Source: Candidula unifasciata (lineage: Eukaryota; Mollusca; Gastropoda; Stylommatophora; Geomitridae). Taken from it: DNA of 64,000 bases. Where the stretch lies: contig CAJHNH020004602.1 of assembly GCA_905116865.2 (NCBI GenBank), forward strand, positions 1,794,495 to 1,858,494, in the 5' to 3' direction. The position numbers and the translations under genes were made by a program. The notes below the pieces were generated by a model, which was not told the origin of the DNA, did no database searches, and was given only the letters and a program-made list of their open reading frames with translations. Below are positions 33,767 through 44,600 of this stretch, one piece after another. The number at the start of each line of letters is the position of its first letter. Position 1 is the stretch's first letter.

Positions 33767-34390
33767 ACAACTTTAACCTTTTCCATTTCCTTTGCTTACG
33801 GCGGACATGATGGGGACCGGAAACTGCTTCCTGATGAAGATTACTGGATCAGAAAGCGCGTGGAAGTGTTGCGATTTCTATTATAATGATCTCGTTCTGC
33901 ATAAGTCTCATTGATCTGGGGCTACTACTGAATGGCTGCTGAAAACCGGTTTCATGTGTCCATTTAAGCTTTGTTAGTTTGTAGTTAGCGTGCAGATTCA
34001 ACTGTTGCGTTTTCTTATTTTATTAGATTTTGGTGTATGACTATTATTATCTACAGCATCCTATTGGTTTGTTAGTTTTTTTTTATAATTTCTGTAGTTT
34101 ATGTTCTTGTTCTTCTCATATAAACAATATTATTTTGATACATAAAATTCAAATGACGTGTGAAAGATGAATGATTGAAAATTCCGAATATAAGACGGTG
34201 TTGTGTGACGTTTTGAGAATAAAGTTAGTTTGCTCTTCGTCGTCGGTTCTGCCGTGAATATTACGCCTTCTTTCAGCCATGTGGTGTTGATTACAAACTT
34301 GTTTCGAGGAAGAAACGATTTTAAAAACTCACCGACTGACGATCTTTGAGTGTTATGGTCAATATCTTCTTTTCTTTACTTTTTTCATCA
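33767..34390. other. AT-rich intergenic stretch
   Basis: No feature recognised. Confidence 0.5.
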
Positions 34391-34391
34391 C

Positions 34392-34645
34392 CTTTTTTAA
34401 ACACTGAAGGACAGTTTCGATTGTACGTCTATCTTCGGACTTTAATCTGGTTCCAGAATCTGAATGTTGAGTGCACATCTGATTTACAGTTCAGGCTTAT
34501 TTATGTGTACGCTTTTGGTTCCTCGCCTCTCATTCAGATGCACTCCGACTTCCAAGGATGCTTCCAATTAGTTGACTCTTTCGACATGCTTTTGTGGGGA
34601 AGTCGCGGGTCAGTTCTTGTTTTCCTCACAATAGGACCACCGAAC
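34392..34645 (-). mobile_element. Dispersed repeat family C, minus copy
   Basis: On plus: GAGTGCACATC, GGTTCCTCGCCTCTCATTCA, GATGCACTCCGACTTCCAAG, AATTAGTTGACTCTTTCGAC, and the head complement CACAATAGGACCACCGAACC. Confidence 0.88.
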
Positions 34646-34721
34646 CTACTACACGGGCAATCCCAATTTCAAATCGACCCTATTATTTGTCAGTAACCAG
34701 CCTGAGTCAAATTCACAATGG

Positions 34722-34795
34722 GAGCCTCGGTTGCGGAGAACTAGGCTCTCGTATGCCGGTCCGAAGGACTTACATTCGAATTCGCACTGGGTCAG
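34722..34795 (+). repeat. tRNA-like head, plus strand
   Basis: GCGGAGAACTAGGCTCTCGT followed 27 bases later by a B-box-like CATTCGAATTCGCAC. The D-arm is poor; an old SINE head is likely. Confidence 0.4.
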
Positions 34796-35025
34796 ATTTT
34801 ACTTCTTTTGCTTCAGAAATGACCTTAGCTTCCACCTCAATCCATCCTAAAACAGGTACCAGGTAACATTCTGGCACGCCAAAGTTGCTGTCCTCATGTT
34901 GGCCACATCGCCCGTTGAGTGCCATTTGGTCTATAAAAATGTAAGACTAACCCAACGCGCCACTAGTATGACAAGGGTCTTGTACAATTTCGGAGCTTAA
35001 GTCAACTTTAAAAAAGTCCGTTTTC

Positions 35026-35092
35026 ATGCAGATTCAAAACTATGACCTCCAGGCCAACAGGCAAACGCGCTAACCAATGCACCCCCAAGGCT
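35026..35092 (-). repeat. tRNA-like SINE head, minus strand
   Basis: The reverse complement has A-box-like TTGGTTAGCGCGTTTGCC and B-box-like GTTTTGAATCTGC with correct spacing. The B box has decayed from GGTTCGAATCC. Its body, if any, would extend leftward. Confidence 0.55.
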
Positions 35093-35654
35093 CTCTGTAT
35101 GTCCATAGAGGATGATTAACCATAGAGAACATGCCTTGGCCGCACTTCTCAAATAAACTCTGACACGATTACCAACAAGACCCCACCAAATGCATCAAAA
35201 GACATGTATTTGCATTCGATGCACCCCCTTCTTTTTTTTCCTTTTTTTTTTTTTTTTTGACACACTCATGAACACATTCTCTACAATATGCTATTAAACA
35301 GAGTAACATTTCAACTAATTCCAATTTTAAATGTGCCCCGACTTTATCAAGTCATCGGTAAATTCAAAACTTCAACTCGAGTTTTATAGGAATTTCATGT
35401 CTATACAACCCCATATATTATCCATGTGTAAATGTATTTATATGCTAAGTTTTGTTAAGATCTGACGAAAGGTTGCGTTCAATAAAAGCTGTGCTGAATT
35501 GCTGGAGTTTTTTTTTTCCACAGCGTGAAGTTGTCTCCACTTTATAAAATGTGTACAAAGAGAGCAGCAAATATGGTTTTGTCGACGGCAGTTCCACTGA
35601 AAAGGATAATGCCTTAACCAGACGCAGTCAACCGTGTTATGATAGACACATTAC
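35093..35654. other. AT-rich intergenic stretch with poly-T runs
   Basis: T runs lie at 35241-35258 and 35509-35517. Nothing else is supported. Confidence 0.5.
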
Positions 35655-35837
35655 CTTGCAGTGATTCTTAAACTCTGTAATGGGCTTAGTTGAAATTATG
35701 TCTCCGTGTTTAAGCGGTTTTTCTTGGCGCTCTGAAGGTCTATCATTGACGGCATCGTTCGGGTCACCGGTGTAGTCTTTACTAAAATCATCATTAGAGC
35801 TTCGGAGTTCGTGCTTTGTGTAACACTTTTGACACAT
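35655..35837 (-). CDS. Candidate first coding exon (unrecognised protein)
   Basis: On the minus strand an ATG in the context GCCATGT opens a 61-codon stretch that ends exactly on a codon boundary at CACTGCAAG followed by the donor GTAATG. The peptide is hydrophilic with ordinary residue variety (MCQKCYTKHELRSSNDD..., ending EFKNHCK), unlike the low-complexity frames elsewhere here. It contains a C-X2-C pair near its N-terminus. No downstream exon was located in the window and no family is recognised. It could be chance: 61 codons is short and the donor is only moderate. A host gene reading leftward would be needed to confirm it. Confidence 0.25.
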
Positions 35838-36047
35838 GGCTAGACGTAATGCGAAAGAAGACGAGACAATATTTCAGAGCAAAGAAGTCGCAATCTCTTA
35901 AATCTGTTGTGTTTGTAAGAGCTGTAGAGACAGTGAAATCTGTCAATAGGCACTGCTCTTATCATTATGACCATAATTAGCAGTATCTTTATACACTACT
36001 ACAGTCTACAGTAAGACTATATCAATTAGGTGTTAAAAGCTTTCTTT

Positions 36048-36187
36048 TCCACGTGAATCCTGGGGTTCCATTGGGAAAAGAGGTGGTGGGGGGGGGGGGA
36101 GTAGAACTACTGCAAAAGTAGATTTAAGTCTACAAGTTGACGAACAGCCAGAACGTTCCGCTGGAATTTATCGGCTGTAAACGCTAA
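36048..36187 (+). mobile_element. Family C copy, internally deleted
   Basis: CACGTGAATCCTGGGGTTCC at the head jumps directly to AGTTGACGAACAGCCAGAAC, TTCCGCTGGAATTTATCGGC and TGTAAACGC. The whole middle (the GTCGACTAATTAG to CTGGAACAGG region) is missing. Confidence 0.82.
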
Positions 36188-36199
36188 ATAAATTTAGAC

Positions 36200-36778
36200 A
36201 ATGTTTTTATTGCATTATTTGACCACTAGTAGAGCGGTCTAGGAAGTGGTGTCAGGTGTTTTTATTGCATGTATTTGACCACTTGTAGAGCGGTCTAGGA
36301 AGTGGTGTCAGGTGTTTTTGTTGCATGTATTTGACCACTTGTAGAGCGGTCTAGGAAGTGGTGTCAGGTGTTTTTATTGCATGTATTTGACCACTTGTAG
36401 AGCGGTCTAGGAAGTGGTGTCAGGTGTTTTTATTGCATGTATTTGACCACTTGTAGAGCGGTCTAGGAAGTGGTGTCAAGTGTTTTTATTGCATGTATTT
36501 GACCCACTTGTGGTAGGTCCTGTGTTTTTGTTGCATGTGACCACTTGTTAGAGCGGTCTAGGAAGTGGTGTCAGGTGTTTTTTATTGCATGTATTTGACC
36601 ACTTGTAGAGCGGTCTAGGAACATGTATTTGACCACTAGTAGAGCGGTCTAGGAAGTGGTGTCAGGTGTTTTTATTGCATGTATTTGACCACTAGTAGAG
36701 CGGTCTAGGAAGTGGTGTCAGGTGTTTTTATTGCATGTATTTGACTACTTGTAGAGCGGTCTAGGAAGTGGTGTCAGG
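36200..36778. repeat. 56-bp minisatellite M3 with hairpin-forming units
   Basis: About 10 units of 56 bp (TGTTTTTATTGCATGTATTT, GACCACTTGTAGAGCGGTCT, AGGAAGTGGTGTCAGG). Each holds GACCACTT and AAGTGGTGTC, which can pair as a stem with one bulge. Two units near 36500-36630 are truncated. Confidence 0.96.
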
Positions 36779-36844
36779 AGTCGAAGCACATAGGGCTAGT
36801 GCTGTTCAGACCCGCATTGTTATTTTTGCCCCTTAACAGGGAAA

Positions 36845-36890
36845 CAAAACTTTCAGTACGAGTTTACAGTCGGTAAACGCGAATAATAAG
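36845..36890 (+). mobile_element. Family C 3'-end fragment after M3
   Basis: AAAACTTTCAGTACGAGTTT then ACAGTCGGTAAACGCGAA is the C tail. It follows the minisatellite, while another C element precedes it. Confidence 0.75.
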
Positions 36891-36914
36891 TTATAATAAA
36901 AATAATAATAATAA

Positions 36915-37145
36915 CAATCAATCAACAAGTCCTTTACAGAACGTTGCTCTCTTTACCTTAAAGTATCCATTTCCCTAGCCAGCTGTCCAGCCCCATGTGC
37001 TTTCAGTGCTAATGCATCTTTAATGTCCAGTATCCATCTTCGCCGAGGTCAATCCCTGCGTCTCTTTCCACAAACTGCAACCTCCACCACCGTCTTTTCC
37101 GAGCCACCATGACGTTTGATGTGGCCAAAGTAATTCAACTTTCGT
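36915..37145 (-). mobile_element. LINE 3'-end remnant, family L-E
   Basis: Minus-strand translation gives KLNYFGHIKRHGG, then a PRRRWILDIKDAL block and AGQLAREMDTLR. These match the KLKYFGHLKRHG and RPRRRWVQDVADDL blocks of the copy at 48231. A stop interrupts the GKRRRGRP part. An AATAATAATAAC run sits at its 3' side (36898-36915) as the probable tail. Confidence 0.78.
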
Positions 37146-38763
37146 TAAGTAGTAGTAATAGTAGTAGTCATATTAAGATAACATGACAACTTCGACATCT
37201 GCTGAAAGATACTAAGGATCGTCATCTGTGTTGTCGGTTCTGTCTAAAAGAAAAAATAACACAGTATAACACAGGCAGCAAATCTGGCTATTTATTTCGG
37301 ATGTTTCTTACCAGACCTGACAACTGTTTTCTGCACACCCAGTTTGAGAATTCCCACTGAGGTCTCTGCTTACCAGGTAAGAGCCCCAGATAGGGGCCAA
37401 AAACGTGGTGTAGAAAGGGCAGGTGATAATCCACGGGGAGAAAATCTAGAGAAAGCAAACGTTTCTTTCTTCGTCGTCTCGCCTCAGTGATCCCTACCCA
37501 ACCAAGACAGACATGTACTATAGCTGATCCCCTTTGATGAGTTCTTACACTGACCCCTGAATTGCTTGTTTGTGATTGTTTCTCTGGCTTAATATTTCGT
37601 GCCATGTATTCTCAATGATCTAATAGACCTACGTATCTTGTAGCGAGTGTTGATTAAGTGTCCTGGCTATAGTGTGGTTGTAACATACTTTACTCATACG
37701 TTGAGCAGAGTTTCTGGGATTCTAAGTGTATGACTCTCATCCTTGAGATGCTAATCATACAGAATGCAACATACTTACCTACAGCACTGGGGAGGGAGGG
37801 GGGCTGGAGTGAACATACCCACCCTTCATGTTGCTACCTGAATGTTTGACATCGTGGCAAGTCGGATGTTCAATCAATAGGATACAATAGAAAATCTTTT
37901 CAATCTGCGAAGATAGTTATAATTAGCGTAAACACTCCCCGCCTCCTTTCTTAACCCCCCCCCCCCCTCCCTTCTCCCCCAAACCCACACACGGCTACAC
38001 TAACTGCGACCCTGTTACAACATATCTTTGATGATTCTAAAAAGAGCAGTAAAAATGTGTTAATTCTTCGGGTCACTGCCAGGAAGTCTGTAATCTCTCC
38101 GACTCAAAAAGTTGCATTCTGGTAGTCTATCCATTACGACAAACCCCAAATAACTGTTCAGCCTTGTATAGAGTCATATGTAAGGCACCTGTAACGGCTA
38201 GAGAAATTACCACCCTGGCCCATATCACAGAAACCCAGCTGAGCCATATAAAGCTCATACATCAGAGTACACTGTGACTGCGAACTAACCTCCTCTATAT
38301 GTGACGAAAAGCACTGTTTTTGTTCTTTCCTTCCATTGTTCCCCTCCTTCTAGCCACCTGGAAGCTTCACCAGCATGAGATGATACATCTCTATCTAGGT
38401 GGTAAGCCAACAGGACAAGTACCTGATACCCCGTTCTGTTCCGTTGCATTAGGCGGAAAAAAAAGACAATCGTCACACACAACCAGCATCCCTGAAGGAG
38501 GAGCTTTAGGTGATAATCTCTTCTTCTTCTTCAATCATTAAATGGCTTTGCATTGCTCGCCACCAAATAGTCCTGAAAAGGACACTTGCAGTGTTGATGC
38601 GATCAAACGAAACAGACCCAAAAACTGTCTTGACCGGCGACGAAGTCGTCTACCGGCCAGCTAATAGGCGACCTGATCACAGATGATACCCCCTTCATCC
38701 TCCAAAAAGTTCTCTGGAGCACCCGTGATGGAATCTGCAGCCTTGTAGGGTAAGGATGTCTAG
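37146..38763. other. Intergenic stretch, little recognised
   Basis: AGT trinucleotide words (37148-37170), a C run (37957-37968) and a short TTC run (38520-38532) are present. The 105-codon minus frame 37288-37605 has no domain. A word shared with repeat E (GCACCTGTAACGGCT, 38186-38200) is isolated. Confidence 0.45.
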
Positions 38764-39099
38764 GGGGCTGCGTGGTCTCGAGGCACGGTGTCCGCCTCGA
38801 GTGCTGAAGGTCCCGAGTTCAGGCCCCCGTGAAGGCTGGAATTTGTGTCATTTCAGTTAAAAATCGAAAACGAGTAGCCTAACGGCACTGCATGGGCAAC
38901 ATTTTTGTGTTATAAATCTACTTAAAAGTATTTCAGTATCCTCGCTGGTGCTATGGAGTTCGTGCACTGTGCTGAGATTCTTCGGACTCAGAATTTAGTT
39001 AGAAGTAGAACGGAGCATTTATGAGTTACTACCCTTGTGTCATGACGTTGATCCATTGTTGAAACCTAAACCGCAAACTAAAAAACTTAGGATGTCTAG
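38753..39099 (+). mobile_element. SINE-B copy 2 with 11-bp target duplication
   Basis: AGGATGTCTAG occurs at 38753-38763 and 39089-39099. The SINE between them starts with a strongly tRNA-like head: GGGGGCT and GGCCCCC form an acceptor-like 7-bp stem, GCGTGGTCTCGAGGC is the A-box region and CGAGTTCAGGCCC the B-box region. The loop CTCGAGT would give anticodon CGA, like tRNA-Ser but without a long variable arm. The body ends GTTGAAACCTAAACCGCAAACT. Confidence 0.95.
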
Positions 39100-39377
39100 C
39101 TGACATGCTTGTTGCTTATCCCTTTTTGGGCGGTTACCTGATACTTCTGACACCCTGAGATCATTTTGGATGGTAGATCAACAGGATCTGAAGGTTTGAT
39201 ATTATGAGACTAAAGAATCTCGTTGATGATGGCAGACGAACATAGCAAGCCTTATACCCCACCCTCAACCTCTCAGGATGTTATAATTATAGTTCTCGTA
39301 ACGGGCACACAAACTCAGTATTACCAGTCTTGTGCGGTTATAGATGATATAAGTGGTTAAAAAAAACATCGTTTTTT

Positions 39378-39462
39378 TTTCCTTCCGGGATTGCAGTCTG
39401 TAGAATTACCAGCTCAGTGATGAGAATCAAACGGGTACAAATCCTGGAAATCCCGTTTAGTC
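39378..39462 (+). repeat. Short dispersed repeat F
   Basis: CGGGATTGCAGTCTGTAGAA, GATGAGAATCAAACGGGTAC, AAATCCTGGAAATCCCGTTT. It matches 28292-28376 at most positions. Confidence 0.65.
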
Positions 39463-39464
39463 AT

Positions 39465-39565
39465 ATCATCAGCAATTGCCTTGCGACTGGCGTGGGCGAT
39501 CATGCCTCCTCACGATCTGCGATCTTCAGAAACATGTATCAGTTCGTGTGTTGACACCATTTTAT
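39465..39565 (-). mobile_element. L-B LINE 3'-untranslated fragment
   Basis: GGCG..GGCGATCATGCCTC, ACGATCTGCGATCTTCAGAA and GTTCGTGTGTTGACACCATT parallel 6002-6079 (GATCATACCTCTCTACAATC, TTCGATCTTCAATATCTTTG, GTTTGTGTGCTGATACCCCT). That places it at the 3' end of L-B in minus orientation. Confidence 0.65.
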
Positions 39566-39639
39566 GAAATTTACGAAGTGGAGATGACTGCTTGTTTCAA
39601 CCAGAGCATTAAGACAGTGTCAGTCTTAAAAAAGTGGAT

Positions 39640-41105
39640 GCACAGCTAGCCTGATTCCACTTACTAAGCCTAGTAAGAATCATTCAACGCTTAGCGGCTT
39701 TAGGATCATAACCCTACAAAACACCTTTGGTAAAGTGTTGGAGAAGATTGTGGCTGGTAAGCTACAAGAAATTTTTGAACAGAAGAAGCTTCTTCCAGGA
39801 GGTTTGGGAAGTTACTGGTCAGGGAAGTACACATGGTCAAATGCAGCCACATTTGCCTTTGACGTTATCGAAGATTTCCAGATTAGACAGAAAACGGTGA
39901 CAGCGGCATTTGATTTAGAAGGTGCAACAGAGTTAGAAACAGTATCTTGATAAAGCGCTTATGGAGAAGGGAGTTTGTCATTGGTTGGTGAATTGGATAG
40001 CAGCCGTTTTGTGTACTCGTCGGGTAGCTTTCCGCCTGGGTTCATTGACCTCTGAACCATATGCATTATAGCTCCAGCACTATCACAGGGTGATCCTGGG
40101 ATGTACAAGAGATATCCAGATTGTATGCATGCGATACATCCTTGCATTGCCGACTATTGCAGAACGGCTAAAGATGCTGGAGGCTAAGTCAAACCTCAGA
40201 GTAGCTGCAGACAAGGAACACCTTCTGAATGAAGAGTTGGCTGCAGGTAAGGGTCAGGGGCTAAAAAGGGGAAAACCGTGAATGGCTCAAGCAGAAGACG
40301 CAATAAGACAAGTATGCATGCTGGAGAACATTGGGCGAGGAGAGGAGTGGGTCAGAGTACCAGAGGAAAAGTCTGACCTGTGTAGGGTTATAATCACATT
40401 GGGCCGGGAGTGTTGAGAGTAGCCAGCGGGTGCTAAGAATGTTGAGGTCCAACAGTTGATTTACGACAATTCACGCCTAGGGGATCTGATATTTATACAG
40501 ATGGTTCGGTGTTGAGAGGAAAAAGAAGTGCCTGGGGGTTCGTAGCGAAAGCCAATAAAAAATCTTTAGTGCAAGACAGCCCAGCATATGACACCAAAAC
40601 ATCTAGCATGAAAACGGAGGTGGAGGCGGTAACTGCAGCTATCCGGTGGCTAGAGAACACGATGCATACACATGTCGTAATTGTTACAGACTGAAAGCAT
40701 GCTGAGAACAGAGTGGTAAGCTTCACTGGCAAGGTCACCGGTGGTGAGCATACTTTGGATCTTTTGTCCAGACCATGCCGGCGTGGTGGGTAATGAACAG
40801 GCAGACAAATTAGCTGGATCTGCACCACTGGGTGGTGAATTGATGCGTGACAAGGCAGATGTGGTCAAGGCCCTTTGGGAACAAGCAAAGAAATCAGTAG
40901 AGAAACAAGATTATTATGACCTGGAGAGAATGAGGGGCCTGGGTGTAACCAGAGGGTCTGGCCGGCTCACTACACTCAGAGGAAAGGCAAGACGGACGTA
41001 TAACAAGACTGTGATCGGTACCACCAGTATTGGAACTCTGCGCTGGCTGCTAAAAATAAGGCACGCAAGGGAATGCTCCGACTGCTGTGATGTCAATTCT
41101 TGACT
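39640..41105 (+). mobile_element. LINE family L-D with RNase H, RT core deleted
   Basis: Plus-strand fragments run in order: HSTLSGFRIITLQNTFGKVL and EKIVAGKLQEIFEQKKLLPG (RT fingers), AFDLEGA (first RT aspartate region), then RRVAFRLGSLTSEP. At about 40060-40095 the sequence jumps straight to VILGCTRDIQIVCMRYILAL, normally well beyond the RT catalytic loop, so the GVRQGSPLSP-type and YADD motifs are gone. RNase H follows: IYTDGSV (Asp at 40499), KTEVEAVTAAIRWL (Glu), VVIVTD then a TGA where Ser is expected (40693), a frameshift, and WIFCPDHAGVVGNEQADKLA with the last Asp. The C-terminus TTSIGTLRWLLKIRHARECS ends near 41101. Inactive. Fragments of its end recur at 51835 and 57060. Confidence 0.9.
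40741..41103 (+). pseudogene. C-terminal RNase H segment of L-D LINE
   Basis: A 120-codon open segment holds the final part of RNase H (FCPDHAGVVGNEQADKLAGS) and the family-specific tail (RGSGRLTTLRGKARR, GTTSIGTLRWLLK, ECSDCCDV). It lies in a different frame from the first half of RNase H at 40509-40692, so a frameshift separates the catalytic residues. It would have degraded the RNA strand during retrotransposition; it cannot be functional here. Confidence 0.85.
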
Positions 41106-41520
41106 CAACTTAACTTACGAAGTAGCCATTTGTTTATTCATTCGTCTCATAGTTTTATGTGTGTTGCTTGTATGTTTGTTAGTCTGAAATACATATGTTG
41201 CTGTTTGTAGAGTATTTTGTGATTTTGTTTAAGTTTAACAAAGTTTTAGAAACATTTAGGGGAAAGATGAAAGTAAAACACAAAATGCAAAAAAAAAAAA
41301 AAAAGATAACTTTTGTTGTTGTTGTGTAGCTATTTTCTTTGACCCTGCAGTTGTATGATGTATTAGTTTGGTTGTGTCCTTCTTTGGGGGATGGTATATC
41401 AACATCTGTCATGGCTTGTCTCTGTTTTTCTGTAATTCTTGTGTATTGTCGGCTGAATTAATGGTCCGAAAGGTAGGTTTATCATAACTCTAGATCAGTT
41501 TATAATCACTCCAGTAAGTA
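41106..41520. other. AT-rich sequence downstream of L-D
   Basis: Includes a poly-A run (41290-41304). It may contain L-D 3' untranslated sequence; the boundary cannot be set. Confidence 0.45.
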
Positions 41521-41524
41521 AATA

Positions 41525-41692
41525 AGTGTCCCCACCAGGACATCACACAGAGCGATAAACACCCGGTGACACAAAATTCCTGGAAACCCTGTTTAACCTT
41601 TTGGTTATACTAAAGCCCTCACCCTTCCCGGCAAAAGCAAGGCAAGGGTGGGGTTTAAAAATTACGAAAAATTGCGCCCCACATGGGGACAG
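41525..41692 (+). repeat. Dispersed repeat G copy, shortened
   Basis: CCCCACCAGGACATCACACA, GCGATAAACACCCGGTGACA, then a deletion to CCTGGAAACCCTGTTTAACC. It ends CGAAAAATTGCGCCCC-ACAT-GGGGAC with a 4-bp terminal stem. Confidence 0.9.
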
Positions 41693-41697
41693 CTTAT

Positions 41698-41775
41698 ATT
41701 TTGATCACTGCAGCCCACCAAAGCTTCGGTTATGATCACTCCAGTTCACTAAAGCTTTGTTTATGATCACTAGTC
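41698..41775. repeat. About 32-bp degenerate tandem repeat
   Basis: TGATCACTGCAGCCCACCAA-AGCTTCGGTTA and TGATCACTCCAGTTCACTAA-AGCTTTGTTTA, with a partial third. Confidence 0.85.
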
Positions 41776-42997
41776 CGTCTCACTACCCGGTACCAAAAAA
41801 GTAACTCTGAACGGCTTCAAATGAGATACACTTGTAACAACATCTATATCTTAATCATAAATACACTTAGAGCCTCTTTTAATTTCACGCTTATTGCCCT
41901 TTGATAGAAACAGCAATTCAAATAGTGGATTTCTCCCCCTTAGACAAACAAATTCTATACATAGCTTTTCTATGGCACAAACCAGGCAATCTTATTAGAA
42001 GAAATGTACATATTTAATGTTGGCGTCAAAGGCTTATACCAGAATATAAAATATGTTTTTATTATTTATGTGAAAACACTTTAGAAGTCTTTTAAATCTG
42101 AGAGAGATTTTAATCTAACTTGTTGGTCAATTACTACAGAAGTTTATGTAAGAACGACCTCTCGTTTGGCGCTCGTCTTGTTTGTTCAGCCTTTACGGGT
42201 CGTTGCAGCAAACGTTGACTGAAGATACGAAAACAGCAGGGGGCAAGCAGGCAGACACCCTGAAAATGGAATACATAAAAATATAGAGAAAAAAAAATTG
42301 GTATGAGGCGAAGAATCATTTTCAGATGAAGCTTAGAAAAACGTAGAGAACTGGAGTAGAGAGAGAAAGGTTGTAAAGAAAGCGAGACTCCCAAATGTTT
42401 GAATAAAATTATGTTTGCCTGGTACGCCTCTCAGTCGCCTGCCGTGTAAAGCTTTTTGTGAGAAAGAAAAATCAGTCCCATAGAATTTAGACCTTGTGTT
42501 CAAGATTTTATTTGTGAAAGGAAAAAATAGAGATTAGAATCTGTCTCGCAGTCTATAATGAAGTATTCAAAACCACCGCGTGAATGCAGATATTGAAACC
42601 CGGCCATTGTTAAGGCGTGTTAAGATGTTAGGTTATGAACAAGCAGTCGGAATAGCTTTCCTCTTAGTCCCCCTCCCCGGCCCTACAAATGTGTTAGTTC
42701 AGGTTTGTCAATATTATAGGGACCTATGCTTCGATGGTTTTCGCCTAAAGGTGCAAATCCCCTTGCTGTAATGGGCTCTTTAGCTTGTGTGTGAATGTAT
42801 CACTTCATATAGATCTCATTGGCTCTTTGTAGCGTTTCTCTTCAATGGGGGGACAGAATAGGGTTTCTAGTTGACGGATAATCAGTCTTGTTTGGGTAAG
42901 GCACTGTAAGGTGCCTCCTAGTGGCATCTTTGATCGCCTTGTCCCTTCCAGTATTGTTCCTGTGGTAAGTTTGCTTTCATTTCACATTTAATACTTT
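41776..42997. other. Intergenic stretch, nothing recognised
   Basis: No repeat family, domain or exon was recognised. Confidence 0.5.
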
Positions 42998-43206
42998 CCG
43001 TGTGGGTGTCGGGACTCCATTTTGGGGGTTAAAAAAAGAATTAGATCGGCTACCCTCTAACAAGCATATCGTAGAATATTACAAATTAGGGGTTCGCTGG
43101 AATCGGATGTTTTCGGCTTAAAGGTGCCGATATCACAGCCTAGCTATAGGCCAGAATGCAACGTGCAAATCGCCCTTTTAAGGACGAACACATACGAAGA
43201 AGAAGT
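42998..43206 (+). mobile_element. Dispersed repeat D, uninterrupted copy
   Basis: The head CCGTGTGGGTGTCGGGACTC..GGGGGTT and AACAAGCATATCGTA resemble family C. The body (GGGGTTCGCTGGAATCGGAT, GCTTAAAGGTGCCGATATCA) is different, and it ends AAGGACGAACACATACGAAG-AAGAAG. It serves as the reference for the split copy at 17198. Confidence 0.85.
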
Positions 43207-43689
43207 CTGAGTATATAGACAGCATAAGTACTGGCTTGAAAGACGCGACTGTACAGGTAAACAATACAATAAAAAAAAAAAAAAAAATCACTGACTTGTA
43301 ATCTCAAAGTTTTACGGAGGTATGCAGCGATGATGGCTCTCGTAGTTTGCAAAGATGACATTGTTATACGCCTCCTCATCGACTTTCTTAACATGGATCC
43401 TTGCCAGCGCTAGGGGAGTTAGGGTACAGTGCTAAGTTTCTTCTTGTATGTTATAGGGGTGCAGACTGAAGGACTATCGCAGATGTTCATTTGAGTACTC
43501 AAGTGATCCTTGAAACATAGGTAGTGTGTATTCACAAAGCACGCACTTCTTTTACCAGCACTAATAACGGAAACGATGAACAGTATAATCTACCATGCAT
43601 GTCGCAGGAGGTCACTAAGGAAGGTTAAGGTAGTACTTGTTACCACATCACGTAGAAAAATAGTATCTGCAAAAATCTAACCAATCACG
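43207..43689. other. Intergenic stretch, nothing recognised
   Basis: A poly-A run (43269-43287) only. Confidence 0.5.
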
Positions 43690-44600
43690 TGTACCATGGT
43701 ACTGACATCAAGCCAGTGGCTACCCCATGTCTCAAACAACGTCACAGGCTACCCCATGTCTCACGTACTGTCATGTTGCTGACTACCCTGTGTCTGACAC
43801 CATGTTACTGACTACCCTGTGTCTGACATAATATTACTGGCTACCATGTGACTAACACTGTGTCACTTGCTACCCTGTGTCTGACATCATATTACTGGCT
43901 ACCATGTGACTAACACTGTGTCACTGGCTACCCTGTGTCTGACATCATATTACTGGCTACCCTCTGTCTGACACCATGTTACTATCTGCCATGTGACTAA
44001 CACCATGTCATTGGTTACCCTGTGTCTGACATCATCTCTGAAATCATATTGCTGGCTACCTTGTGTCTGACACCATGTTACTAGCTACCATGTGACTAAC
44101 ACTGTGTCACTGGCTACCCTGTGAGTGACATCTTGACACTGTCTACCCTGTGTCTGACATCATATTACTGGCTACCCTGTGTCTGACACCATGTCACTGG
44201 TTACCCTGTGTCTGATATCATATTACTGGCTACCCTGTGACTGACACCATGTCACTGGCTACCCTTGTCTGACATCATGCCAATGGCTACCATGTCACTG
44301 ACATCATATCACTGGCTACCCTGTGTCTGACATCATATTACTGGCTACCATATCGCTGACATCCTGTCACTGGCTACCCTGTGACTGACATCATGTCTCT
44401 GGTTTTCATGTGACTGACATCATGCCACTGACCACCCTGTGACTGACATCATGTCTCTGATTACCATGTGACTATCATTATGTCACTGGCTACCCTTTGA
44501 GTGTCATCTTGTCACTGCCTACCTTGTAACCGAAATCATATCACTGGTTACCATGTGACTGACATAGTGGCATATGTAACCGTTTACATTGTGACTGACC
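43690..44600. repeat. 29-bp degenerate minisatellite M4
   Basis: About 30 units of 29 bp based on ACTGGCTACCCTGTGTCTGA and CATCATATT/CATCATGTC. Units are far more diverged than in M1, M2 or M6 and fade rightward (44560-44790). Confidence 0.95.
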
